The notes beneath the pieces are model-generated. The model worked only from the letters and a program-made list of their open reading frames with translations, was not told the origin of the DNA and searched no databases. Positions 14,601 to 26,900 of a DNA stretch of 64,000 nt are shown here, piece after piece (within the stretch, counting starts at the first letter, position 1; every line of letters starts with the position of its first letter). The DNA lies in the NCBI GenBank assembly GCA_017562135.1, contig QEYB01001046.1:248001-312000 (forward strand). The letters run 5' to 3'. Origin of the DNA: Dipylidium caninum. Its lineage: Eukaryota > Platyhelminthes > Cestoda > Cyclophyllidea > Dipylidiidae. Made by a program: the position numbers and the translations under genes.

Positions 14601-17600
14601 CTCATTAGTGATAAGTGATGTTCTTGTATAATTTTTATTTATTTTTTTTCAAATTGAGGCCTGAATTGCCTTCATGTCTCTGTCTCCACTCACTGTTATT
14701 TCATCAAAGTGTGCTTGTATGAAAATTATTTCCACATTTCAATCACGTGTACTTGCCTTCCTCTCAGTATGTGCCCTAGCACAAAAATACGTTCACAAAT
14801 GGCCTTGTCGACAATCGCTATTCCAACATGGACGGAGTAAATGCATAACTCTGGGTAAATCGGTTTTCTTCTGTTGGCGAATATTGAGAATCCTCCGGTA
14901 GGGCCACGAGGAAGCCTAACCTTCCTCACAAGTTGAGCGACTAAAGCGATTCTAAGTGAATTGTGACAAGTATACACATAAATAGATATCCCTTCCTCTA
15001 TGCATTTACTCAACTGCCGAATTTACGTCCATTCGCGAGTGCAAGATGATTTTATTACAAGACAGAACCCATTCTGGATTACATTGGTTAGCATTTTTTT
15101 GCTGACGGAATGCATTCGTCAAAGGAAATGGGCAAAGCTCTGCACTTAGGACGTAACTATTATTAACCTAGTAGAGTTTCATGTAGCACAATCAAAGCCC
15201 CACGCACTCAGCCCACTTGCTGACCTATCAGCTATTGAAGACCGTATAATTTTGTTGGCGGTGGACCTGTATTTTGTTTTATGAATAACCAGACTTCTAG
15301 TAGTTTAGTCAAAGTAAACAATGCCTTCTTTGTTTTTTCCTCTTGGTAGACCAACCAATGAGATAGTTCGACTTCTTCTAACCCGTGCAGCCTCTAGTCT
15401 CAACTCCACTGTAGCTGCTTCTAATACCGCTGATGACCTTCTCTCTGTGACGACATTGCATTACTGGGGGCGTCCAGGGGGTGCCTATTCTCAACGCTTT
15501 ACTGAAATTTTGGGATCTATGGTAACCACCGCGGTGAATGCTCTGCGTGGCACCAATGACACGGAAGAGGGAGGTTGTAGCTCCGCAATGAGGAAAAAAA
15601 ACGGCCCAAAGTGAGTGACTTTGTGGTTTCCCGTTTTAGTCCGATCTCTGTCAAAAAATAATGTGTCTCAGAATGGCGGTAGGTTCATTGTCAGCGTTCA
15701 GAAAAGTGAGATGACAGTATACTGTACTAAAAGTTTGCAATACGGCGGACTGTGAGAGAAATCTTACTTAGGATACTTGAAGGGGTTAGTGGGATTTTAA
15801 CAGAGAATTGGCAGGGGAACAGGGAGATTTCATCAAGACGCATTTCTTAGTTTGTAGAGGTCAAAGATCCCGCGTGAATAAATTTCATTTATAGAAAACT
15901 TGGGTTCTTACCTACCCATTCCTTCGACGGAGACCTGATTATTTTCTCCATCCTAAGTAGTAATTTCACACCAACCTCATTTGATTTTGAGTTACGCTCA
16001 CATAATAGTCAACATTACGACGATACTTGTGTACCAGTCTTTTTTCTTTCTAAGCAGATGTTTTTGCACCTAATTTCCGTCTGTTTACAATGAGGTATAA
16101 GCAGCTTCATGGCTTTCCTACAACGTCACCACGATCCTTAAGAGGATAAACTCTTCTCATTTTTTCCGTTGCATTTTGTTTTCAGATGCGCTGGTAACAG
16201 TTCGGATCAGCTGTCCCTACTGGTGTCCATCCTCACTCACTTAGATTGTATGCGGAGAAATTGCAAAAACATCGCAAGTCAGTTTTATAACCTACAGCAA
16301 TATGTAGCATTGATGTTCTTGCCCCCTTCCACCTCCCACCCCACCCCACCCCCCCGATTTGTACTTTGTTTCCTATTCATCGTCTCGGCGGCCCACTAAA
16401 CTTTCTGCTCTTTATTTATAGAAAAGAAGAACGAAACTTGTTGTGGTAGGTTTTCGAGAGGGTGCCGTTGAAATGGCTTTTTCGTTCGGTTTATGTGTTC
16501 AATTAACCCTCTTACTTGCAATGCATTGCGCAGACTTTTACTAATTTTCCCCTTGTCTTCTTCGTACCCCAAGAAATAATTTTCGTAATCATTGGCTTGG
16601 TGAGATTCCCGTAGTCCACTTTCGACGTTCCGAAAGTTTCTTCTGCATTGGATTAAGGCCATTTACTTCCTACTGATACCACAATCCTAGTACGAGCGTT
16701 GTCCCCTTTCCTTTTGCTTTCTTGCGGTCGATTGATGAGGTTTTTTAATTTTATCCGTTTTCTTGTTACTTTTTTTGCACTGGGTTCTGACACGATTTTT
16801 TTTCTCGATATTATCTTTAGTGCTGCAAGCTACGGAGCTTCAAACTTCTCTGCAACAGGTGATCCTCACCACGGGAGTTCCCGGACACGTGAAAGACCGC
16901 TTCGCAGAATTGCTTAGCTTGGTGGAAAACGACACCGAAGAGTCTAAGCAGACAATAACGATGGCAGCCACAAGGGCAGGTGGAACATTGCGAAACAGTC
17001 GGCAAGAGCATGGAGTAGTCCATGGCATGGCGCCCTCACGGGGCGGGCACAGTCTCCGCAATCTCGACTCGAGACGGGCAGCTGAGGCAAGCTACTCATT
17101 CTTAACGCTCCCTTATCCCTAAAGCTTCTGTAAGGCATGATTAAAAGAACCAACTGTTTCAATTTTCACCCTTGACCCTGCCCGTGGCATTAGCCTCTAG
17201 CTATCTTAAAATATCCTTGAACATAAAAACTCCTCTCCAAGTGTAGGCGTCAATGGCTTGCAGTTACTTTTACTTAGCATTTGTGGATATTCTATCGGAT
17301 GGTAATATCCTGTATTTTCCTCGACTGGCAATTAATAAACATTAAGGGCAATCGCTAAACATAGACGCATATAAATGTGAACAAAATTACGTGGTACGAG
17401 TAACCATCGGTGTTATTATCTAATTTTAACATTCGGGATCTCCTTTCGATATAATTTTTTCTAAGCACTGCATGAGTGTAGATGCGAAGTTAGTTTAGTA
17501 AAATTTACAGGTGGTAAAATTATGATCTCGTTTCACTTCAAATCATATTGTTAGTGGAGTTGCTTTTTGAGCCTGATAACGTTTATTCGGTTTTTGTGGA

Positions 17601-18421
17601 CTTTATTTGCTTGCCGCCCATCCTAAAATCCTGACGTCATTGTTCACCAGTTTTTCCTTTATATACGTACAACGCGACTGGAGAGGCGGCGGACAGAGTC
17701 AAGGCCTTTGACGGTCTAAGATTTCTCATTACTGCCCATATTTTATTCGGGTTGAGGAATTTACGGAAGCTACAAAGATAATAGGTTGTTTTCAACCTTT
17801 CAGAACTTTCATTTGTTTATTGTTCAGGCGGAGCGCAGAAGATCGGCTGCGTCAGGGAGTGGCAAGAAGAAACAAGTTCGGAAAAAGTCTGATGAGGAAG
17901 GTGACGAGGATGGTGACAGTTCTGACAACTCGAATAATAATAATAATAATGCCAATAATAATAATAACACCAAAAACACCAGTAATGCTAATTCAGACGA
18001 CGAGGAGGAGGGCGATCGAGTCCTGGCGATTGACGATTCTATGGATACCTCTGCTAACATTGAGAACGATGAACGGGATGCTGTTGCATCCTCAGCGTCT
18101 TTGTCTTCCAACTCTCCCGAACACTGCAAATCTTCCAGTTCCCCGGGCTCCGACGAAGAGGATGACGATGATGATGAAGATGAAGATGAAGAGCCCGTTG
18201 TTCGTGGCCGGAAACGTTCTGCCAAGGGTCGTCCCGTAGCCACGAAGAAGCAGCCGCCTGTAAAGAAGAGATCCACTGTGAAAACTCGTAAAGCGCCCGC
18301 CCCAATCGTTGTTGACTCGGAGGAAGAGGGAGGTGAGGAAAGTGATTCTGAAGATGCGCCTCGTGTCACTGGACCCTCAAAGAGGCGGAAAATGGTCTCA
18401 CGAAGGCTTCTAGATGACTAG
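5686..18421 (+). CDS. INTS3: Integrator complex subunit 3 (multi-exon, 5' end incomplete)
   Basis: INTS3 is a nuclear scaffold of the Integrator complex (snRNA 3' processing, promoter-proximal termination) and of the SOSS single-strand DNA repair complex. Exons read in phase: 5686-5754, 5789-6077, 6151-6217, 6289-6484, 6530-6659, 6732-6880, 6980-7129, 8611-8695, 9034-9119, 9557-9648, 9773-10086, 10246-10653, 10762 to about 10908-10983 (donor unresolved), 11068-11287, 11811-11960, 12220-12313, 12382-12441, 12707-12851, 12936-13098, 15350-15610, 16186-16277, 16821-17086, 17828-18421. Matches to the animal family run in order: LALTEP near the start, IGRDFIRL, RRYQDFF, IPRWNVLSWI, MALFFDW, RNLCEI, QPRIGYHLLYFL, a WQLVGAHELP segment, then the helical C-terminus followed by a charged tail. 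It is about 1,430 residues against about 1,040 in human; the excess is low-complexity linker (exons 9773-10653) and an Asn/acidic tail. The initiator exon is not found. The intron at 17087 begins GC. Confidence 0.93.
5755..5788 (+). other. 34-base GT-AG intron in INTS3
   Basis: The exon ending at 5754 and the exon beginning at 5789 are both in phase 0. Reading through instead of splicing meets TGA within ten codons. The downstream exon carries the first strongly conserved INTS3 motifs. The upstream 69-base exon is only weakly similar to the family, so this intron is less secure than those in RFC5. Confidence 0.65.
7939..8036. repeat. 13-base inverted repeat in an INTS3 intron
   Basis: The sequence aacagctacatgg at 7939-7951 is matched by its exact reverse complement at 8024-8036, leaving a 72-base loop. 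It lies in the 1,481-base intron 7130-8610. I see no flanking duplication or transposase, so it may be a chance hairpin or a remnant of a small inverted-repeat element. Confidence 0.6.
9963..9983 (+). repeat. GGT microsatellite coding poly-glycine
   Basis: Seven consecutive GGT codons lie in an INTS3 coding exon (9773-10086) and encode Gly7 inside a Gly/Ser-rich linker. The linker lies after the conserved N-terminal helical repeats and before the central conserved block, where animal INTS3 proteins carry a poorly conserved acidic linker. Confidence 0.85.
17087..17827 (+). other. Probable GC-AG intron in INTS3
   Basis: The exon ending in codon GAG at 17086 is followed by gcaagc, the usual form of a GC donor, and no GT donor in the correct phase and with reasonable context lies nearby. 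The acceptor ttgttcag precedes 17828, where the final exon begins in phase 0 with AERRRSAASGSG. The join restores the family order of conserved helix followed by a basic/acidic tail. Confidence 0.7.
17933..17968 (+). repeat. AAT-rich run coding poly-asparagine
   Basis: Six AAT codons, one GCC, four AAT and one AAC encode NNNNNNANNNNN in the last INTS3 exon. The run sits between two strongly acidic segments (around residues encoded at 17890-17930 and 17990-18200). The acidic GAT/GAA tract at 18160-18192 is a second low-complexity run. Such tails are disordered; human INTS3 also ends in an acidic and basic disordered tail but lacks poly-Asn. Confidence 0.85.
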
Positions 18422-18717
18422 GCGCTTTTACACTTGTATGTATAGAATTGAACAATGTACAGTGCGCTAAAATGCGCAATTACGACAGTTGTAAACGAAT
18501 CTCATGAGCTGTTAATTATCAGTAAGACTACCCGATGATACCTTTTTATTACTGCTGCAACGCCGTTCTCCGTCAGGGGTGGTGGCTCTCATTAGTGGTC
18601 GTGAATAGCTGCTCCTCAAAATTCAACGCCAGTTTTAGTCTAATTATGTGGCGAATATTTTAGTGACTTATATGTAAGCAATTTGATTCAGTTGACATGC
18701 TTTTGATTTCCCCAGAG

Positions 18718-18759
18718 GTGTTTTTTGTGCTTATAGAAGTGTTTTTTGTGCTTATAGAA
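18718..18759. repeat. Two perfect 21-base tandem copies
   Basis: A T-rich 21-base unit beginning gtgttttttgtgc occupies 18718-18738 and again 18739-18759 without mismatch. It lies about 300 bases after the INTS3 stop codon, so it may be part of the 3' UTR. Confidence 0.9.
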
Positions 18760-18922
18760 GTGTAGATTTGTTTTAGATGACACTGATAGTGGACTTGGAA
18801 GCAAACTTGTCAGGTGTCTATACACCGCTGTAGGGTCCGCCGAGTTAACCGCAGGCTTTGCTGTGTCCAGGCCTGCCAAGTCGCTGTTAACGCTCGGCAG
18901 GAGTTAATTTCGTGATATTTTT

Positions 18923-18928
18923 AATAAA
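18923..18928 (+). promoter_or_regulatory. Candidate INTS3 poly(A) signal AATAAA
   Basis: This is the first canonical AATAAA I see after the INTS3 stop codon, 502 bases downstream, followed by T- and G-containing sequence. Assignment rests on position and hexamer alone; variant hexamers nearer to the stop cannot be excluded. Confidence 0.4.
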
Positions 18929-20988
18929 GACCAACTGTTGTCTACGAACGTGAACTTAGACAGACAAAGTAATAATTACATGCCTTGGCGAGAAGCAATT
19001 CATAATCTCTTCCACGCCACATGTGATCTTTATCCCACTGTTGGTTCCTTGTTTCATCACGATAAACCGAGATCAATTGGGTGGCTGCTGTGCTTTCTTT
19101 TCCACTGTGGAAGCACACAGCATGCTATTCCGCGGCTGACATCTTTCCCTGCCCTTCCAATTTATTCGCAAGGGCTCTTTGCGTGAAGTAGCCTTTGGAC
19201 TGCGCACAATGTGCATAATACAATGCTCGGATTTTTATTAGATGTCAACAGTTGTGGCTCTACAATGCATGCTTACCACTGGATTGGGATCATAACAGAC
19301 TTGGTACGATCTCTCCCACTAGCGCCAAGTATCAGCTTCGGAAGGTCACGTGTCTGACACTGGCGTCAGTTGCTATCATGCCTCTCGGGAAATGTATGCA
19401 GGTGGCCAACCTGTGACACTAATTTTAGTCTCCGGTTAGCAAGCAAATTGTATCGCAACAGTTTGCTGTTGTTCTGGCGAAAGACGATTGGAGTGCTTCT
19501 CCCCCCTCACGATCCCCCTCTCTATTTCCGACTTACTGCTACTCTCAGATCCCGTGTTGCTTCGGCAATGGATTAATCGATTACGCAAGACACTCAGTGG
19601 GTGGTCCTTTTTTTATAAGTACACACCGCTTAACCACCAGCCCCTACGAGAGACGATCTAATTGGTCCCAGCAGCACTGCATGGCGGAAACATCCGCAAG
19701 TCACGTTCTCATTAAAGCAGAGGTGACAGAATTACGCCGAGATAGCTTTTAGTTAGTGGGTATGAATGGAGTCAACTGAGCAGATATTTGCGGTCTTCCA
19801 AATTGATGGGGGTAGGATGTGCATTCAAGATGCTCGTACAATAACATGGGTTCCTTAACAAAGCTTGTAACTCGTCTTTTATTAGTTCTTGATTACCATT
19901 AAAGAATGTGTTTTTAGTACTCCATGAGCGCCTAAAATGTAAGTGTCCACTTACTCTATACATTTTCAGGCCTACATTAAAATGCTGAAATGTTACTGGT
20001 GAGTTCTTACTTATTTCTCCTGCCAATCCATTTCCTTGAGTAGTAGACGCAACACTACTCAATTCTATGGATTTTCTTCGGCTACCTAACGTATAAGCCG
20101 ATTTTTCAAACCCGAACTTGGATTAGGAGAAAGTGGGTGTGTCCAACACACCACCTAGTGCATCGTAAAATGGTGAATAACTCGCAATGAGAGCACGTAA
20201 CGCTATAGTTTTCACAGCTGATATAAACCGTCCACTAAGAAGTATGATTAATGGACGCGATTAACTTGGCTGTCGTAAAACCAGTAAAGAAGTGGGTATT
20301 AATATTTAGATAAACTCCTACATTTATAAAAACAGAAATCCTGGGGTTAGTCTCTTCGTCATAAGAATTAAAAAGCTATAATGTCAATTAAAGAAATATA
20401 TAGGACGTCACTACCAATATAACCACAAACCTTACAATATATTTAACAGATATAAGATCGGAGATTTGGGTACTTAAGATGGAGACCAATCTGCAGCAGC
20501 TGCTGAATTTGTTGCTTGATTCCGCACAACTTATAATGTCATTTCACAAAAAGTAGTAGGCTACGCGTGCAGCTCAAAATTGCAGAGGAACGAAGTAATG
20601 ATAAATTTATTGGTTTTTAAACAAGATTAAAATGTGTGCTAGAGCTACAACCCTAATTTACTAACCTTTTGCCACACCGCAATAAAATATGGCAGAGATA
20701 GTCCTCTAACGTATATCAAGTGTGCGGAAATTCTAACCAATTGCACATAATTTGTTTGAATGACTATCAGTTCGATACTCTTTCTTCTGAAACTGGCGGA
20801 CCAATCGTGCACGAGCTTGATCTCTGTGTACATAAACTGTCGTACCACACGATTTCTTAATTCAAACCTATCATTATCGGAACTCCGACTAGTTTTCTAA
20901 GTGTGATGTATGTTTTCTAACTTCCCCGGAATTATCTATCCTCCTCGATTGGCACCACTTCTATTTTATAATTGCATCTCCTCATCCC

Positions 20989-23900
20989 ATGTTGCATCCG
21001 CACACTGGATTTTCCAGCCAAACTCCAAATTCGAACACGCGCGAGGTCGGTGGTCGAATTATCCACAGACCCATTCCAGTTGGTGCCTTTTCCTCGCGAC
21101 CCCCGGGTGCAATCCAGCAAACATACAACATGCCTCCCAAAGTTTCTGGGCAAGTCGATGGCACACCAATTAGTCACTGGTTCCATGGAAATATTAGTCG
21201 CGAAGACACGGAATGTCTTTTAAAACACAGTGGCATCAATGGAACGTTTCTTATCCGCTACAGTACATCGACGCAAAAATATGTTCTGAGCGTCATCTTT
21301 AATCAGCAGTTATACCACTATCCCATTGAAGAGCTTCTTGATGGATTTTATCAGGTTGCTTCATTTTTTATGTAACGCTTCTTGTCTTTTTTCGCCCTCA
21401 CGTTTTTGCATGATTGTATTTTATCCCTGGTGTTTTCTTTTAATTGTGTTACCCTTATTATCTTATCCTTATCAGGTAATTATCATATTCCATAAACTCG
21501 GTTGTTTGCTCTGCCTTACTTGTCTTTTCAGTCTCTTATTCTTGCATTTGACTGGCATCCATTTCGTAATGTGTTCTTTTCTTATCATCTAAAGGTAAAT
21601 GGGACTAACGCCAAGTATTTAGGCATTGATCTGCTTGTATCGGAGTTCCGTCGCGCAAACAACTGCATTGTTTGCTCTCTTGGTAAACCCGTTTTGGGTG
21701 CCAAACCACCACCCCACATAACTGTATATGGTTCTACCAATGAATTACATCATGCTGTGAGGAAGGGAAATCTTAAGGTTAGTCTTACGGTTCTGTAACA
21801 GAACTTGGTTATCTTCGAAGTTCTTTTTTCAAGGTTCGTGTAATTTTTGAATCTAGTAGGTTTTGTTACTTTAGTAATGAACTAACCGCGAGAGGCCACG
21901 AGTGATTGTCGGACAACTCATTATTATTACACTATTTGGTACTCTTTCATTGTCATACATAACGCCGTGCGCTTCTGAATACTGAATGATTCCATATTTG
22001 ATAATTATTTCAATCGATAAACAAGTTCTTCTAAACTGATTTTTTAGATTTACTCTAAGAAAATTACCACTGAACCAGATCCTTAGTTTTTTAAGATATT
22101 TTGTCAAGAAATTCACTACCTGCCTACCTACCTATTCCGACGTTACTGAATAACACCTTAGGTTTTCTTTCTGTTTAAGTCTTTGAGTTGCTTTTTAGGA
22201 CTTTAAAGTGAAATTGTAGTATTTCCAACATTCTTATAGCTTCCTCCCGCCCTGATGTTCGGCGGCACTGACTAGTAACATCAAGTCTTTTACATGGATG
22301 GGTTAACTTTGTACTTCAAATTATTCTGTTTCCCATCAGTTCGGGGGCGGGGGGGGGCATTTATGTGAACTGCTCACTTTCCTTCTACTATGCTTTCTCA
22401 CAATGACCGCATTATCATAACATTGGAAATCAAAGCAACTACTGGATTCAATATCCGCACTCTTCACTACTTCCTCTAGGAAGTAATGAGCTGGACTAAG
22501 AATTTAACACGACCAAATATTTATCTAACAGTTGTTCGTTACATTTTTGTTATTTCTCATTGTCGTCTTTTATCCAATTGGTACACTGAGTTGTAGGCCA
22601 CTGGCATCTCTATCTTTCCACTGTCGATTATAACTATGCCATTTTTTACATTTAGTTAGTTAGTTTAAATTCTATATATGGTATTGCAGGGCCTTTTTAA
22701 TCTTCTCTCTGATAGGGTGTTCGCGATCTCCTCAACCGTGTGGCTTCTACGAATGTAAGTATCAACGAGTATGTCAACGAGAAGTCAGCAGACAGTGGGG
22801 CCACACCACTTATTGAGGCAGCCAAAACGGGCTCCAATGACATCGTTCGGGTCAGTTGTGTATATCTCGTGTTATATTTATTATTGTTTTTTATTTGTTT
22901 ATATATTCATATATATTATATCCATTACTACTTCAACTCTACAATCAGCGGCTCTAATATTTTACATTAATTACACGTTTGTGATGTTTTATGCATGACG
23001 TTTGTACCGATTTTATTGTTATAAATGTCCTTTAGCCTGAATGTCTTTTATAATTTTTTCTTCCGTGATGTTTGAAAATTCGTGGTTATTGCTTAAAATG
23101 CCAAAAAGGCAGGAAGCCGTAATGCAAACTAGATCTTGAGACGGTGTACGACCAAGCAATCTAGAACAGTGAAAATTTTGCGTTTTTAGCTTTTCATTTT
23201 GTGCTCGTCCCTGTTATGCATCCTACCTTGATCCCTCACCCCGACGCTCTCTTACGATATATGATAGTGTCGTTTTAATACGTGTGTTCCGCATTGTTTG
23301 ACTTTGTTTTTTTTTACCTAATTTTTTCGTCCATACTGCCACTTAACTTAAAAACCTTAATTTTTTTTTCGTTTTCCATCTTGATTTCCATTTACAGGGG
23401 CAGCACCAAGTGTTCCTCATCCATGTCTTTCTTACCCTTAGTTTTAAGCATTCCATACTAAAGCCATGCACATATGTGGATTTCTTTCGGAAATTAGTTT
23501 TTAGTTCTTTACAGAAGTCTTGTATCTTTGTTTTTACAGCCATGTGTTTCTACTAGGTAAGTTGTTTGGCGGTTTAACAGCTTTCTTGTCCTTACATTTA
23601 ACCACCAGGTAGCTTATTTTCTTTTATTGCTTTATCAAGACAATAACACCTATTCAGTTGAGTACCTTTCGCATTTTTCCCCTTTGGTTTACATTTGCCA
23701 AAACTGTTCTTATGTTAATCAATTTTGAGGTATGAAAAATGGGTAGATTACGACGACATGGTTAGTTAAGCTTATTTATGCACATCTCACCTAGCATTTT
23801 TTCCATCTCCTCAGGTGCCTCATTTAGAACTTAGCCTCATCCCATTTTGTTATCTTTATTTAATTTTCAAGAGCTTAGATGGATTTTGATGGATGCATTT

Positions 23901-26900
23901 AGCATTGCTGCGTCGGTGTAGTCTCTATACCAGATTCCAAATTTTTCATGCAGTCGGCTATGTGTGGGGTAATTGCTAGAGTTTAATCACTGGTAACAGA
24001 CAAATTTATGTTACCATCATATGAATACAGTTTTCCATGCAAAAAACGAATGGTTTGTTAAAATTTTTTACCAATTGCTCACACCTCCCCACCCTTTGTT
24101 GCTTGCATTTTGGACGGAGCATTATTACCACTAACAAACCTTTCGAACTCTGTCGCTGCACCTTTTTGCCATCAAAGTGGTCGTTTCCATATTTAAAGTT
24201 GCCGCTTATAACTTCCCGTTTTTTACATGTTTATTCCCTTCGTTGTTGGTATGAAACTCATGCGATCACAGCAAGCACTTAACGTTCGTAGTTCTTGGAC
24301 ATTTACTGTTCCCTCTCCTTGAGTGGAATTTGGTGTATTTCCAGTCCAGATTTCGGTGTAAATCGTTACGAGCGTTAGTGCTGTAGAATTTCTAATTGCC
24401 TAAACTTGTGTCCATAAAAATCTATTTTATAGTGAGTTCAACAATTTTATAGCCTTAAATTTGGAATGACACATGATCGTTCGGTTTTTTAGTTTAAAAA
24501 GAGTAATGTCAAAGTCGGAGATGCAGTGGCCTATTTTCCCTCTGTGCTCTTGCTGCCCTCGACCACTGTCAGTCCCCAGGGAACGTTGCAAGGCTAATTA
24601 GTAAAGTCATTGTTTCTTGTCTTGGGTCTCTCTCGTCAAATTGATTCATCCTTTTTTTAGTAATTGCTAATTAAAAAACCTTTCGGTTTTAGCAGTAGAT
24701 CACGAAGTTTATTCCTCTCTACCTACACCTTCTCACTTTATGGTCGGGTAACATAGATGCACTTCGCTAGCTTAGATATGCTTTATATTGCCCTTTTTCT
24801 TTGATTCTGGTATTCCGCTAAATTTCTGTGGGAAGAGTACGACTATCAGTTAGATATCCTTTTTAGTGCAAAATATATGTTTTAGCTGCGAATTTAGACT
24901 ATTTGAAGCAAAGTTAATTTCCCGGTTACTAAAATAGAAATAAAGGATGGATAGTTCTATTCCTAAATGGGGATTGTCACTTTATCATCTACTGATTAAA
25001 AACGACAAATACTCTGATTTTAGTGTAAGCATCCTTTGAATCAGAAGTTTTAATTGTTGGAGTTCGCCTCATCTTATTTCGGTTTTCGCAAAAATCCGGT
25101 TTTAGAGAGAAAGTATCTATTTCTACGTCAATTCTGGCCTCTATTTATGGTGTATGTGGGCTTTCGGCTAACGCTTTAGGTGTATTTTATCCCTTCTGCT
25201 TCCATTTGCTCCAGAATTAGGACACGATTTCACGGTCTTGATAATTGGTAATCGATAAATCGACATAGATACGCAAAATGACTTACTATCTCCTTGCCTT
25301 TGTTAGTTAAAAATTTGCGCATCAGAGTAGTGTACTTTTTCATTTAGCCTCATTATCAGTTCTTGATGAATGATTGTCGAGTGCCCTCATCTCTAATGCC
25401 ACAAGCATTTTAACTATGATTGGAATGGAATGAAGTTCTTACACTGAACATATCCTTCTCTGAATACCAACTCTCGTCTCGCAGATATGCTATTAATAAC
25501 TATTTTTTTGTCGTTGTTAACACAAGTCAGCTTCTTAATTGGAAGTGCATTCAATCGAGTTTTCTACCTGAATGGATTGCTGTCCTATAGTTATTGTTGG
25601 ACCACGGGGCACAAGTGAATCTGCGCGACTGTGGCGGCTTTACAGCTTTACATCGAGCCTGCCAAAAATCTTTCGCTCACGTGGCGGAGACTTTGTTGCG
25701 TTTGGGTCGCGCGAACCCCCAGATCAAGTGTCCCTTCTCCGGTAACACCGCCCTTCATGAAGCTGCGATGTTGGGTCATGCCGATTGCGTCAATTGTCTC
25801 CTTGAGTTCCATGCGGCGCCGTGGGCACGCAACGCCGAGTTGGAAATGCCCTTCGAATTAGCCCTCCGGTTTGGATTTGCAGAGCTGGCAAATGCGCTGG
25901 CTGGTTACCAGCCCGCTCCACCTTTGACTTCACAGGTATTCCTTTTGTCAATCCCGATTTATACCCTTTCGTTACCATGTCTGTTTGCTACTTTTTGTGA
26001 AGGCACGTATGTTTAAGTCTCCCGTATGTTGTGGTCTTTTCCTGTAATTTACACTTAAAATCATAGGCTTTCTAGAGTTTCCTTTCCTTTCATGTTTTCC
26101 GGAAGCTTTCGTTGGCTATTTTGTCCTTCAAATTCGTTGGCCTTATGGAGTTCGCAAACGTCCTTCCCATCTGGCTACTTATTTTCTTATTGGTCCGTGT
26201 TGACCTTTAACGCTTTTCAGAATTTCCCAATGGCGATACCAGTTTCCTTTAGATTGTTTCGAACAGTATGGCCTAGGACGTTTAAATTGCGATTACGATT
26301 AATTTCTCCCTCGGTTCGCATTCAATCTAACAACTTTTCAGCTGTCCTTCACGTGTTTCCTTGAAAATCAAATTTCTATTTACTTAAAGTCCTAATTTTT
26401 TATTCTACTTCATCCCAGAATGCACTTTTATTAGACGAATTCTTGACTAACTATGGTGCCTATTCGAGCACTCGCGACTCGTTTGGTGAGAGTTACTTGT
26501 TGAATCCTTTGGGTGCTCCGAGTCGCAATTTTACGATGTGGTGATCTGGAGTCTGTGAAGTGTCCACTATTTCTTAAATTTTATTCTAAGCAATTCATTT
26601 TTCATTTTCTTTACTCTCAACTTCCCACTTGTATCTTTTCTCTTGTGATGTAATTTCATTTACTGCACGATTTGAGTTTATCTGAAGCAGTCTTCTTATT
26701 CTCAATTTGAGCATATATCGGACCAGGAATGACGTAACGTTTGCTTCATTAACCCTTTCCCTTTTCTAAAATTATTTCCTCCCACATTATGTAAGATGTC
26801 TATTATTATTACTATTATTTTTTAACAACCGCCTACCTGTAAACGCACTTTTAAAATGAAATCATTCGTGGGAGAGGTTCCTTATTTTGTTAACGACAAT

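Larger units (their letters stand above)
18422..20988. other. INTS3-Shark intergenic region
   Basis: About 2.6 kb separates the INTS3 stop from the Shark start codon. No exon could be supported on either strand. It holds a 21-base tandem duplication at 18718-18759, a candidate poly(A) signal at 18923, an imperfect hairpin near 19090-19121 and a short copy of a sequence also seen at 105-127 (at 20231-20255). The Shark promoter presumably lies near its 3' end. Confidence 0.6.

Noticed and set aside
17824..18369. 181-codon open frame on the minus strand, Ser-rich
   Set aside because: It is the complement of the acidic INTS3 tail; Ser runs come from GAT/GAA repeats read backwards.
19090..19121. 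Imperfect hairpin in the INTS3-Shark spacer as a small RNA gene
   Set aside because: The stem is interrupted and nothing supports transcription or processing.
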